A DNA stretch of 64,000 nucleotides from Phorcus lineatus. Taxonomy: Eukaryota > Mollusca > Gastropoda > Trochida > Trochidae. Position 1 is the stretch's first letter. Every line of letters begins with the position of its first letter. Positions 1-12,000 of the stretch are shown here, one piece after another. Below the pieces are notes generated by a model. The model did no database searches. It saw only the letters and a list, made by a program, of their open reading frames with translations, and had not been told where the DNA came from. Position numbers and translations under genes: made by a program. The stretch is taken from positions 72,061,022 to 72,125,021 of the forward strand of contig OV121081.1 of assembly GCA_921293015.1 (NCBI GenBank), in the 5' to 3' direction.

Positions 1-420
1 TTTCATTGGCTGAAATAATGCCAGGTAGTTTAAGTTGCAATATAGTGCCGGTAGGGGAAACTGCCGGAAGCCTGAGAAGACAGAGATTGTATAGGAATTT
101 ATTACAGAGCTGCCTCTGTTGGGAGAGAATGGACTTTTTCTATTAACTCCGTGTATTATCATCGCGTGCAATGTAGTTTAATAACCGTAATTAGTAAATT
201 TTCGTAGACCTAAACCAAAACCTAGTGGTCAGCGACTAAATACCGAATTGTTTCTCAAAGACGTGTCTATTTCATACACACCGGGAGTTTGTAAAATAAT
301 GGGAAGTGTCTATTGAAGCTAAAACAATTGCTTTTCCTTTATCATGAGGTCAGTTTATTTAAATTTCTACTTCAACATCAATAATAATATATGAAGGCAT
401 AAACACATCGAAAATACTGA

Positions 421-450
421 AGAGATTTTATTTTCAATATTTTATTCGGT
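421..450 (-). terminator. Probable polyadenylation signals of JmjC gene A
   Basis: Two AATAAA hexamers on the minus strand (plus strand reads TTTATT near 426 and 443) lie about 570 bp past the stop codon of gene A. They are the first such pair downstream, so they are the likely 3' end of the mRNA. The sequence between 451 and 1017 would be 3' UTR. I see no gene in 1-420. Confidence 0.4.
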
Positions 451-1017
451 TAAAGTTTTTTATACATCTTTCATTCAAAAAGGGTATAAACGCTGGAGGA
501 TTGAGTGTGAAGCATGGGATTTGGAATGTAAATACAAACTTAAAAGAAATCTAATCATATACAAAAGCCCCTCAAATGACACTGAACTTATAGCATCAAT
601 TAAAATGTCATGCCATATTTGTAATATAAGAGTTGTCAACGTATATACATAATAACAGTACTAGCATGATAGTTGCATATCGTAAGAAGTGTCATTCTTC
701 ATAGATATATGATTTATATAGATTTTACATAATTTGAATATCACATGAAAGAAATCGAAGCCAAGGGGTATCACATTTGGCCGTGCAAGAGTGCTACGTT
801 TTCATTATTTGAGCATTTAAATTGGATTTCTTAAAACTCGTCAACCACATAATCATTCTTATTGTCCATCTTCTAAACCTTCAGTTGAGCACCTATTCTT
901 TTCAGGTAGACTTTCGTTCAAAAGATTGCAGTGCATCATTCTTACATAATGGATTTATATCAGATAGTCTCACAACACACATTTCTCCATATTTTAAGAT
1001 CCTCATTAAATCCCAAG

Positions 1018-4000
1018 TTACAATTCGTCCTTTCCCTTAAATATTTTTTCTTCTTGATGTGGTCCAAACAGTTCTTCATACATGTGTTTCTTTTGTCTGT
1101 AGTATTCTCTGAAGTCGTTCCCGAAGGCTTTAGGGTAACTCCTGTAGACTTCATCAACGTCGAACTGGTACAGCTCCTTCCAGGTTAGCGTGCCGTCGTG
1201 GTCGGCGTCTATGTGGTTGAATAACTGTTGAGGCAATGTTAAAGAATGATCATGATCCTATTCATATTTTCTATTCTTTCCCCCCAAAAATGAGACAGAA
1301 GATGCGTAGATCAGACGCCACATAAGGCGTCAGTGGCGAGTCCATATTGGGTTCCGGAGAATTAACACCTGCTTTTGGAATGTTTATTGGTGTGTACCGC
1401 AAAAGTGAGTCCCCCTACCCCCTTTTAAAATTTTGGATCCGCCTCTGTAGCTTGCAAATAAATAATAAATCTGCCTTTACTAATTTTGACTTTCATAAAT
1501 GCCACTGTTTCTGTGTGTGTCATATTTTCTCTCTTCTCTTCGTCTTAAATTCTAAAGTTTGCACAGGCTTACTTTGTATTACATTATAAACATCCTATTC
1601 AAAGATATGCCATATTGTGTCTAAAAAATACCTTGGAGTTCTCGACCTCGTCTATGGAGATGTAGTACCACTTGTCTAGAAACTCGTCCTCTGTCATACT
1701 GTCCTGCATCTCTAGGGGCTCGATCATCAGGTCTCTGGAACATAAGGGTTGACACAGGGATAAGTCGTTGAAAAGATCAATATGTTTCACTGCTCATTGT
1801 GAAACTACAATGTTTGTTGCTGAGTAATTTAGTCCACTAACAAAACTTGTTTGTATTTACGTTGACTTATAGTCAATTGTTCACACAAAATAATCTTTGA
1901 ATAAACGTCTTGTAAACTGCTTATAATATGCCTTGTCACTTGTTGTCAACACAAATTGTATCAAAGATCATTTTCAAAGAGACCATTTACAATTGATTGC
2001 CCTTGACATCAAGGATCTCATTCTGCATGTATGAATGAGAGGGCTTAGTTAATATCTTTAGGATATTATCAACAAGTGTCTTAGATCATATGATGTATTT
2101 GTCTTTTTAGCCGTTTATTGCATATATTCAAGAGATGTTTAACCCCAATACAACGCCCATAAGAGAATGAACATACATAAATTGCAGAAATACAACAATG
2201 ACGGTGCGTTTAATCACTTAATTGATCGTTTGAATGTTGAATAATATTGCTACATCAGCGTATTTGTATCCGCAGATCTCCTTCAGTATCCTGGCAGTTA
2301 TCAGGCCAAGTGCCTGCCATACCGCTGATGGCTTGTTATCCATGGCCATATCTAGCATTTATTTTCTTCAGCCAATGATATGTGAGGAGCTAGTAGAAGA
2401 ATTTTCGAACTCAGTGTTCCTGTCATCCGTGTAGTGCCACTATTGTTAGATGCAAGTAACTTCGTTGTCCCGTTCAAATGATAAACTCTACAAGGCATTT
2501 CGCCGATAGATAGCAAAGCATTTTGAGAGCCCTGGTTGAGCAAGATGGTTGTTGACATTTTGAAGAGTTTTACATTACAGTCAAGTTAAATGATAGTTTA
2601 AACCTATCATAATATCTAAGGAAATAATCTTGCTTTATCTACCTAAAGCTAGAAGAAAGCTGACTTTACCTCAGCCCGTCAGCTACGCTTGCATACGGGA
2701 AGTGGTTAATGGTTTTCGAGGTGTTCCAGGAATCTCCCGCACAGTCGGTGACGTTGAACCAGAGTTGGTGGTAGAACCAGATGTTCACAGCCAGGTTCCT
2801 GGAGCCGTACGAGTTCACCTGATGATACATACTGAAAGGGAACCACGAAGATCTTCATTTGCTTTCACTATCCTCCACAGTTAGTTGATCTGGTGCTGCT
2901 GGATTCGAAAGGACATGTAAATATCCTCTTAACTAATGCCTTATGGTGTATGCCTGAGTTATAGAGAATCTCCCAAAGCGTCTAGATGACAGATATGCCA
3001 ACAACAGGGGAAAGGCTTACAGAGGATATTTTCCGATGTCGGAAGACATGAGGGTTATCGTCTTCATCTGAAATACACCTAAGCTTTTTAGTGTGCAATG
3101 TCAATGATGGTTTTCCTAATATCTAATGTAAAAAAGTGCGGTGTGGAAAGAGTGGTGTAATAATGATAATAATATGTCCATTTATATAGCGCTAAACTCC
3201 ACTATGATGTGCCCATAGCTTATACAAGAGTCATGGATCATTTTTACTCTGGTCTAACCCAAGCTGCCGATTAAGCACTTAACACAATCTACACCAGGTA
3301 CCCAATTGGTACTGCTGGGTGAACAGAAGCACATTTTGAATTAAGGAGACACCACAAGCTTTCTCAGCTCGTGTCTCAGTGTGGGGCAGGGAATAACCCT
3401 TGAACTCTCAGTTAATACAGCAACCCAGTAACCCACCCATCCGGTGAGCCACGCCAGATGTTGCTGAACTTCACTGATAGCGGTCAACTGAGCTACGCAC
3501 TTCCTACACGTGTGACGCCATCAAATTAATGGAGTCAAGGCATAGTGGCTCATCTGAAGTAGTATTGGTGAGGTGAGGTGAGCTTGGGATTAACGCCGCT
3601 TTCAAGAGAAGTATCATTGGTAAAATGGGTATCTCAGTAGTGGCAAGTCAAGATTGACATGCATTGTAGACATGTCACATGTATAGGAGATATTTTTCAA
3701 CCACCTACTCTTCTTTCTCTGACCTGTAAACGTTTGATATATTACAGTACACATATCACAGGTTACTCCCTATTATTTGTTTTTATAATATACTAGTATT
3801 GAACATATTTCCATTTGAGCTCACAGGAAGCTCGGCTTGCGGTGTTTAAAAAGTATGCCTTTTAAAAATGAACAAAGGTAAAGAGGCTAAGGTTATCAGT
3901 CAAAGAATAAAGCTACTTCCCCGCAAATCATTACTTTGATAATGAGGCTAAGGTTATCAGTCAAAGAATAAAGCTACTTCCCCGCAAATCATTACTTTGA

Positions 4001-7000
4001 TAATGAGGCTAAGGTTATCAGTCAAAGAATAAAGCTACTTCCCCGCAAATCATTACTTTGATAATGAGGCTAAGGTTATCAGTCAAAGAATAAAGCTACT
4101 TCCCCGCAAATCATTACTTTGATAATGAGGCTAAGGTTATCAGTCAAAGAATAAAGCTACTTCCCCGCAAATCATTACTTTGATAATGAGGCTAAGGTTA
4201 TCAGTCAAAGAATAAAGCTACTTCCCCGCAAATCATTACTTTGATAATGAGGCTAAGGTTATCAGTCAAAGAATAAAGCTACTTCTCCGCAAATCATTAC
4301 TTTGATAATGAGGCTAAGGTTATCAGTCAAAGAATAAAGCTACTTCCCCGCAAATCATTACTTTGATAATGAGGCTAAGGTTATCAGTCAAAGAATAAAG
4401 CTACTTCTCCGCAAATCATTACTTTGATAATGAGGCTAAGGTTATCAGTCAAAGAATAAAGCTACTTCCCCGCAAATCATTACTTTGATAATGAGGCTAA
4501 GGTTATCAGTCAAAGAATAAAGCTACTTCCCCGCAAATCATTACTTTGATAATGAGGCTAAGGTTATCAGTTAAAGAATAAAGCTACTTCCCCGCAAATC
4601 ATTACTTTGATAATGAGGCTAAGGTTATCAGTCAAAGAATAAAGCTACTTCCCCGCAAATCATTACTTTGGTAATGACCGACTAACTTCACCCTCGCAGG
4701 AGCGTTCAATCTATTCTGTTCTTTCTCTCTAGACGACTGCGACGGGTGCGACATACAATGAGGACACTCACTAAGACTGATACTTTTCGCCAAAGTTAGC
4801 ACTGCAGTCAAACAACGATGATGGCGCTTAGTAGCAAGCTTTTAATAATCCTGGGATCGAGTCTGGTACTATCTATAAATTGCGGGGTAAGTTTTAGAAA
4901 AGGTTTAATCATGTCACATTGGTATGATTGCAGTAATCTTCAGCACATCTACCGCTTTATGTTTACATTAACTGTTCATTAGGAGAGGAACATATAGTAT
5001 TCTCACATAATTTTAACAGTGACCTACATATTCTCCATCTCGATGTTTGGAAACATTTTCGTAAAGAGGTAGTATTTGTCCTTATGGAACACGTTTGTCA
5101 TACTTGTTTCATATCTAATAATTGACGGAATGGTCATACTTAAAACTTCATATCAAATATAAAATGTCGCATTTAAAGTATTTTATTATTTTCAACGGTA
5201 AATTTAAGTGAATTTTACTGTTGTGACGATTGTTTCACACAACATATGTTCAACCTAGGACATGCGTTTCATATGCAATACGCGACTATTCCCTTCCCTT
5301 AACACCGTGTGTGTTGCAAACCACTCAAACGAAACAGATGTATGTGGGATGTTGTTTTGCTTGTGGTGATAACAGCATGTTGATCACTTACAGCCTCGGG
5401 TCACCTGGTCATTAATGGATTCACACTGGCATTCGGTATGCAATATATTTATCCCGACACCCTAAACAAGATCCTCAACAGAGTGGGCCAACACATGACC
5501 TATGTCACCACAAGTTAACGCAAGTCATGACGTCATATGGCCGGCGTTTTTCTCTTCATATCCGTAGTGATGAACCGACCGTAAAATTATCGGTTTAGTC
5601 AGAATTAAGTTACTACCCTTTATCATCACTAAATCGCCATATGTTACATGTAGTAACACTGTTTTAGATTTATGTTTGTTCAGTTGTCATCCTCTTTGCT
5701 ATTACACCTTTCATTGTCTATGGATAACGGTTATTGTCTCGTCCACGTCATCGTTCAGTCGCTTTAAACAGATGTTAAGTCGAATTAATGTAAAACACTT
5801 TAAACATATGCTAATCAGGGAAATGAAACTTATAACCGGGATTGGGAAAACTTAAATTTATTAATCTTTTTACTACATGTACTTCCTCAGGAGAGGAAAT
5901 AGGCTTAATAATTTTTTAATTAACTAATCGTTCATACGACAGGGTTTGAGAACGCGTTACGCAATATGTAGAAGATACATATTAATACTGGCTTTAAGAC
6001 TACATATTTCTTTATCATGAAAAAGACTCGCTGTGTTGAACTGTTATATTCAAGACTTTACTTTTACTTTTCTGCTCTTATGTACAGAATGTTAGACATT
6101 CGTTGTTGCAAAAGGCTAGGTATGAAAATTGTTCGTTCTTTTTAAGTAAATGTATTGCTATCTTATTGCATAATGATTCAATTCACGGATTTTGCCTTCG
6201 CTTTATCAAAATGTTTTCTTCACTCTTGTGAAGATGTCATTATAGACAATTTCAACCATTTTGCGATAGCATATATTTCTTACATACCCCGTAGGTATAT
6301 ATAGACAGTCTCCCCTTTCCATATGCACCTTGTAGTAAGGTAGATGCTGTATTCGAGGGAACTTGTACATGTCCACCCGGTCCACGTCCACGGTACTGTA
6401 GGATCCCTGCCAGTCGTACCCGTCCGCCTCGATGTCTTCACCGTGGATCTGCATTAGGGTTTCTTTTCTTAGATTCAGTTTGGTGTTTAATGAATGCCTT
6501 TTTTAATCACTAATTTTGATAATGTGCTCAGATTGTAAAAGGTAGGGGATTAAAGGGTCAATTTATTTTAAGTCATTGTAATCAAATTACCTAAAAATTT
6601 ACTTCTAAATTTCATGAAATCAATAACCAGATCAACATAGTTTTAGCGTACCCTGTCAAAGAGAGTGAAGTCCTTGGACCCGTCCAGGAGACAGTTGATA
6701 TTTTCTGACTCGTCCATGTGGAGCACCGACTTGGTGCCTCCGCTACTGAACCACATGATAGCCTTCGTCAACATCGTCTGGGGACCGCCGCACCGTATAC
6801 TGTAGGGTAGGGGCACATCCTCTGGAATAGAAAGTGTTATTATTTGACTTAAGTAGTTCTGTATGTATGAAACATTAAATATTATATGCTTTTTTTGGAC
6901 ACTATGATGGCTAAAGTGAACATTCTTTTTGGTCCTCGCATTGCATATTGTAGGGAAGGGTCGTGTCCTCTGTAGTAGAAGGTGTGCGATGATTTGACTT

Positions 7001-9066
7001 CAAAATATGTATATGGTAGAACCATTAGCTATGAATTGAAATTTCTTTGAGAATTTAAAAAAACATCTTTGAGAGCCGCCACATGGCGGAGCCAACCCCT
7101 GGAGCTAAATGTGTGTGATCATTTGATACAATAATCTGTAAATGTTTGATACATAATATATATTTTGATTTGTATTTGGACCACATTTGGAGCCTGGTAA
7201 TATCCCGAAGAATAGAGTACTTATCGTGAAAGAAAACTCCAAAAGGCCACACTCTGTGGATGTCGCCACATCATTTTCCAACGGGTAAAAGTAATGTATA
7301 TGAACAGTCAATTCCGTATAAAGCAAATGTTGAACCAATACAATGCTCTTAATAGGGGGCTATAAATACTTGGACAACATGGTCAACTGGGACAACCGGT
7401 ACGTCAATACCCTTCATCTTCTCCGTGAGATCCTGCACCAGATAGATGTCCTGGGCTTTGTAGGAGTCTAGATACTCGGTCAAGGTCATCTCGTTCAAAT
7501 CTGCCCTCCGGTCTTCCTTCTTACCCGACTCCACCATCACCGTCGTCTCCCCGAAATTTGTTCTGGGAAACAAGCATCATGGCGATTGATTGAATAGTAT
7601 GCTACGTATGTCGAGCTCGTCAGTTCACAGACTCAAATTATTTATGAAATTCTGACTAAAACTTAATTTCCAGAGCAAGACATAGCCTACACCAGTCTTA
7701 ATTAATCTAAGTCTTGCCACTTTCGTCAAAATGCTCAGAACATTGTCTTCAAAACTCTTATCCCGCTTTCGTCAAAATACTTGATAATTATGAGAAATTA
7801 AATGACACCAAAAATGCTTTAAAACAGTTCTCAATACAATTATTTTTCAAAAGGGTTTGTATACCTTTGTCAATATATCTCGTAAAAGAGATTTTCATTG
7901 TATAACGTGTCTCGTCAGGAGTGCCTTTCTAAACTAAGCAGACTGCCTAAAGAACCAGTTTGTCGATACAACAATAGTTGATATAAATATAACTATGGAT
8001 CAAGGCATTACAGTGTCCAACCCAAAGAATGGTAATATTTGAACTGAAGTTAATCCTAGAAGGAATATGACCTCTCAAAAAGGATTCAATTCCCATATTC
8101 AATAAATAATATTTTGATAAGCATGTCCGTCACACCTATTTTAAAACTTATGGGCCTGAAGTTTTAATTCATTGAGGGATTTGGGTGCAGTCATGTTGTT
8201 GGGTCAGTGTGGGCAGGGTCATGGAAGGAGAGAATGTTTGAGATGGAAATGTGGAACTTTAATCCTTTTCGGTGATTACTCACCTTCCATGATATATTAC
8301 GTATATGCCTGATGAGCTACAGAAAGAAATGTAAATTCAAAAATTTTAAAAACCTGATGTTTATACTGAAAAAAATGGTACCAATATAAGAAATATTGTA
8401 TTTGTTCTTTCACGATTGTCGACGTGACACTTTAATGTTCGTATTGTCTCACACATTCACAAGCTAACGGGACAGCGGCTGTGACAGACCCATGCATACA
8501 CGGACGTTGCGCCGTGTAACGTGTTGACAAACGCATCAACATGATTTACAAAGAGCATATGTCGGGCTTTAAACATGTGTAGTAAACTACATCATATAGA
8601 AAACGCCTTTCCGCATAAAGACGGAAAAGACATATCTATAAAATCCATTAATAACAAAATGATTGGTAATAAAACTGTTAATAATGAAACTGTTCGTGTA
8701 TGATCGTGTATGAATGTTGAAGTCTTACACCGATACTCACATAGACAATATCATGAAACCATAAACATAATTTGGGGGAAATAGATAAATCTGCAATAAA
8801 ACTCAAAGTCGTACATACCTCATGTAATCATCAGTCCATAGTTTCATTGCTTTTGATCCAGTTTTCTGTAAAATCGATTTAAACAGCACAGGTTTTCCAT
8901 ATTGCATATATTCATCATAGAATTGTATAGGGTGGGGGAAATCTGAGATCTCGTCTATAATCAGGGGGGTCATATGACTACCCAGGGGTAGCAGGTGCCC
9001 GGGAGGGTCACCTCCCCACCCCACAGACAGTAGACAGAGAACGTAGGTAATTACTGGGACATACAT
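1018..9066 (-). CDS. JmjC gene A: ER-lumen 2-oxoglutarate oxygenase with EF-hand and KDEL end
   Basis: Seven exons rebuilt from GT/AG junctions with consistent phases: 9066-8819, 7562-7411, 6821-6652, 6448-6288, 2831-2670, 1734-1632 and 1224-1018; total 400 aa. A signal peptide (residues 1 to about 18) is followed by a JmjC/cupin_8 fold. The Fe(II) triad is H168-x-D170 (TKSVLHMD) and H247 (YHQVNS). K183, 13 residues after D170, matches the 2-oxoglutarate lysine of FIH-type enzymes. Exon 5 has glycosylation sequons (NVT, NTS). Residues 338-349 (DADHDGTLTWKE) are a textbook EF-hand loop, and the protein ends GKDEL, an ER-retrieval signal. The inferred role is Fe(II)/2-oxoglutarate hydroxylation of secretory proteins, tuned by Ca2+; the substrate is unknown. 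The closest named relatives are JMJD8/KDM8/HSPBAP1-type proteins, but the exact subfamily is not certain. The tandem paralogue is gene B. Confidence 0.88.
2352..2558 (-). pseudogene. Decayed transposase-like fragment in gene A intron 5
   Basis: The minus-strand reading frame resembles the one at 58195-58620. At the DNA level both copies share a stretch beginning TTCAGCCAATGA and continuing through GTCATCC...GATGCAAGT. The shared protein pattern (LP-N-TT followed by Q..D....FK in the better copy) recalls the DDE_1 domain of pogo/Tigger transposases. The fragment is short and diverged. The transposase identity is tentative; the relationship between the two copies is more secure. Confidence 0.3.
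3158..3455 (-). mobile_element. tRNA-derived SINE in gene A intron 4
   Basis: Read on the minus strand, the element begins with a tRNA-like head with a plausible A box (TGGCTCACCGG) and B box (AGTTCAAGGG). It runs through a body of about 200 bp and ends TAGCGCTATATAAATGGAC followed by an ATTATT-type simple tail. An end of this type is common in marine invertebrate SINEs. The head is too degenerate to be a working tRNA gene. Confidence 0.5.
3567..3612 (-). mobile_element. Fragment of SINE tail (GAGGT type)
   Basis: The segment GTGAGGTGAGGTGAG followed by GGGATTAACGCCGCTTTCAAGAG matches the 3' end of the longer element at 40901-41172. It is a truncated second copy of that family. Confidence 0.5.
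3883..4677. repeat. 13-copy tandem array of a 61-bp unit
   Basis: The unit runs from GAGGCTAAGGTTATCAG to CATTACTTTGATAAT with a period of exactly 61 bp. The copies are almost identical: a few have TTCTCCG in place of TTCCCCG, one has GTTAAAG for GTCAAAG, and the last ends GGTAATGACC. Each unit junction can pair TGATAA with TTATCA around an 11-nt loop. The array lies within intron 4 of gene A, just upstream of the signal-peptide-like exon at 4818. It does not encode an open frame. Confidence 0.95.
4818..4886 (+). CDS. Candidate signal-peptide first coding exon of a nested gene (partial)
   Basis: A double ATG opens a 23-residue frame: a short polar start, a hydrophobic core (LLIILGSSLVL) and a small/Cys end (SINCG). 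It is cut exactly by a consensus donor GGG|GTAAGT, in phase 0. Upstream at 4732 a pyrimidine tract ends in AG (TTCTTTCTCTCTAG), so this may be exon 2 of a transcript with a spliced 5' UTR. It lies antisense inside intron 4 of JmjC gene A and directly after the 61-bp array. I found no convincing partner exon downstream, so the product is unknown; it could also be a dead fragment. Confidence 0.3.
4888..6287. other. Remainder of gene A intron 4; nothing recognised
   Basis: AT-rich intron sequence. A perfect CRE-like palindrome TGACGTCA occurs near 5527. A 61-codon plus-strand frame near 5230 lacks family resemblance and splice context. Confidence 0.5.
6931..7130 (-). pseudogene. Decayed duplicates of the 5' edge of exon 3 in gene A intron 2
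   Basis: On the minus strand, 7000-6931 repeats the intron/exon junction at 6850-6782: it keeps a CAG acceptor and the reading frame (DTTLPYNMQC versus DVPLPYSIRC in the real exon), then hits a stop. A weaker third copy of the junction (CTCCAG|GGG) lies near 7130-7071. Neither retains the HxD motif. They look like short local duplications of an exon edge that never became, or no longer are, usable exons. Confidence 0.5.
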
Positions 9067-12000
9067 AGTGAACAGACACAGGTTGAGAGGACAGTAATCT
9101 TATTAATGCGGATTGGTTATAAGCTCGCTTGAACCCGGAACTGGTGTGTTCACTATTTAATGTGGTTGCAATGTGGAGAATTACTTAGCTTAGAGTTATC
9201 TCGATTTGGTGACCTTTGTCATGCAGATCTTTTTAATGCGTATGTTTTTGCAGTGGTGTTAAATGAATTAAATTGTGATGTAACTTTAAATGGTCGGATT
9301 TGTTTAGCATGCGTAAACTAAGAACTGGCGTGTAATCTGGTTTGTTCCTTGCTACAAAAAATGGAATTATCTCTCTTTGCGACCTTGACATGGGAATTCC
9401 AGAACTGGCTGACCAAGTCTTTACTTTTAATTATTAAACTTTCACGGTGGATTGCTCGTTTGAAACCACAGCTTTAAAATGACTGGTTCATATTTGATTC
9501 GTTTTATTTTATTTGGATATATTAACATCTCAAACCTACGTGTAGAACAATTGGCTCTATCTCGCCGGGCCGGTGGAGTCCTGCTTCATGACTTTCTATA
9601 TAAAGGAGCCTTTTATACAGTCTAGGTCCACATTCAGCAAGTCTAGATTGACTGAATACACAAAAGCCCAAAAAATAAAATTATGGATGAATGAACAGTT
9701 AATTATAAAAAATGTTCATAGACTAAATTTTAGTCTAAGCGCTGTGTGATATTTTATTAGGATGTTGAATATCATTATCATTCTTATTAGGAGCCAAAGA
9801 ATCACATAAGCACCATTTACTAAGGAGACATTAAGTTTTCCTTGCTTTTCGTTCTTGAGAAGAGTATGGAAATAGGTTATATAGTTGCTTGTGTGTGTAG
9901 CCCCTGTGGCTCTTTTTAGGGAGAAAAGGGTAATCGAAACTACAAGTTAAGAACTCCCTTAACTGTGAAAAAGTCTGCACAAATCATTTAAGCCTTCTAG
10001 AGTGTTTCGTTCTGGTTTTCAGGAGGTCTTTATTTTGGACCATTCAAACATCCCGTTGTCAAACGTTACTGCACTCAAGAATTGAAGTTTCTGGAGTCAG
10101 TGGTTCATGAGAACTTAAAACTTAGAGCCGGCGGCTTTGTGTCTTATCTAGTTTCGTTATATATTACATTAGTTTACAAAATACCTTAAAAAAAGTGCAT
10201 AAAAATAAATTACCGATGTGCCAAAAAGTCTTCCACAAAACATTTTACCTTTTTCTGTGTTTTTTTTTTCAAAAGTAAAAGGCCCATACAGCCAACAAGT
10301 TTGTGACTCAGCCTTCAGAACTCAGCATTCTAATGCCTCTTTCTGGAGAAGATTAAAATAGGTATTCGACATCGGCCTCTGCTAACTGAACAATGGTGTA
10401 ACACCAAAACTATGTGACAATGAAATTTGGCTGTTTTACAACAGTTACCTCGGTTTAAAATGATTAAACGGGTAATTACTGAAGAATTTGTAACTTTCAT
10501 ATAGTCAGACATAGTTAATCCTCAGACACTTTGATATGAATTAGATCCTTACTAACCAAAAATCAATATTTTTGCAAGGACAGCCATTGAAAAAATAACC
10601 ATTGGCCCTGTAGCTCATCAGGGTATCTATAATTTATTAATCAAATGGTCCCAGGGTTACCATTTAAGGGGCCACTGGAGCACCAAATCTATAAATTATA
10701 ATTCCCATGGGCTAAGGAGTCCGTATGTACAAGGTTTTAGTTTTCAAGGATTTTACTTCTGTAAATGATGAAAATTGGTTTTAGGTTGCGTCCCCTATTT
10801 GGGGGCACAGGGTCACAAAATCTAAAAATCATATTCTCCGTTGGCCAATGTATTTATTTAACACAAGTTTTCAGCCTTCTAGGTCCCCCTATTCTGAGAA
10901 GATGAAAATAGGTTTTTAGAACATGGTTCACCCATGCACTCATTAGGGGCCACAGAGTCACCAAATCTACAATTATTAATCTCAATTGGCCTATTCCAAC
11001 AATGGTAAAAGTGGCCTTACTTACTATCAGAGGATGATTATCGTAAGGGTCAGGCAAATTATCAACATCAAATAATAAATTAGACCTACCATCACATTTA
11101 GGAGCCACTCCGTGAGTTGTTAGAGTCATATATGCCAAACTTAATCAATGGTGTCATTTGATCGCGACTGTTACCAAAAAGACACATTTCAAAGCTTATT
11201 GGTTTTTTACAGTGACAATATGAAGGTAGAACGTCGCAATTTTGATCGAAAACCGGACAGTGGCGCGCGTCAAATTGTCAAACGTAATTTTGGATACTTA
11301 TCTAAAACAGCCTGGAGGGCATTTAGGAGTTGATAGTGTTTGTTAGGTTATATAACTAGTATCCATGTATATTGGACGTGATATCTACACCTCTGTGCAT
11401 TTATAAGGCTATTTTTAGATTTTCATGGAAAACCAGTATTCGTCATATATATATATATGTCTTTTGGACATGAAAAGTTCAGATGTTTTAATTTAATATC
11501 ACCACATATGGCATTTAGGTTCGTATCAAAGGTAAATAATATGTTATGAAAATCACGGAGTGGCTCTTTAACAGTAATGTGCATAATAAATTAGTAACTA
11601 TAAGTTTGCTTCTTTGTAATGATAATTTAGCAATACTTTGAGATTTTTTTGCGAAAAAATGATCTTACTTATTACAGATGAGAAATGCGGCAAGGTAGGA
11701 GTGATAGAACATGAGATTGTTGTAAACTTTGGACTATTTTTGGTAAATATTCCAGACCTTGTTTATTCTGAATAATACGTGCTTGACCAGAATATAGGAC
11801 TCTTTGTTCAAATCTTTATGAACCCTAAGGTTATCAGTATTGACAAACACAGCGTAAACAGAATTTCTTTTTAGGAGAACTGGAAATTCCTCTTAGAGAA
11901 AACAAAGAGAATCTGCTTTCAAACTCAATAAAGGTCATTAACAGGTGTACCTACAAACGAATCTTATTTCATGTAGATGTAACAGTTGGATAAAAAAAGT

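Noticed and set aside
2630..2884. Plus-strand 84-codon frame
   Set aside because: It is the antisense shadow of exon 5 of gene A, which carries the catalytic His (YHQVNS).
3883..4677. CRISPR-like appearance of a regular repeat array
   Set aside because: The 61-bp units follow one another without unique spacers, so this is a satellite, and the host is a eukaryote.
5230..5415. Second exon of the nested signal-peptide gene
   Set aside because: Cys content is suggestive but no acceptor gives phase 0 with a consistent downstream donor.
7105..7338. Minus-strand open frame in gene A intron 2 as an extra exon
   Set aside because: Exon 2 ends at G|GTATTG (7410) and joins exon 3 in phase; the frame has no similarity to the paralogue.
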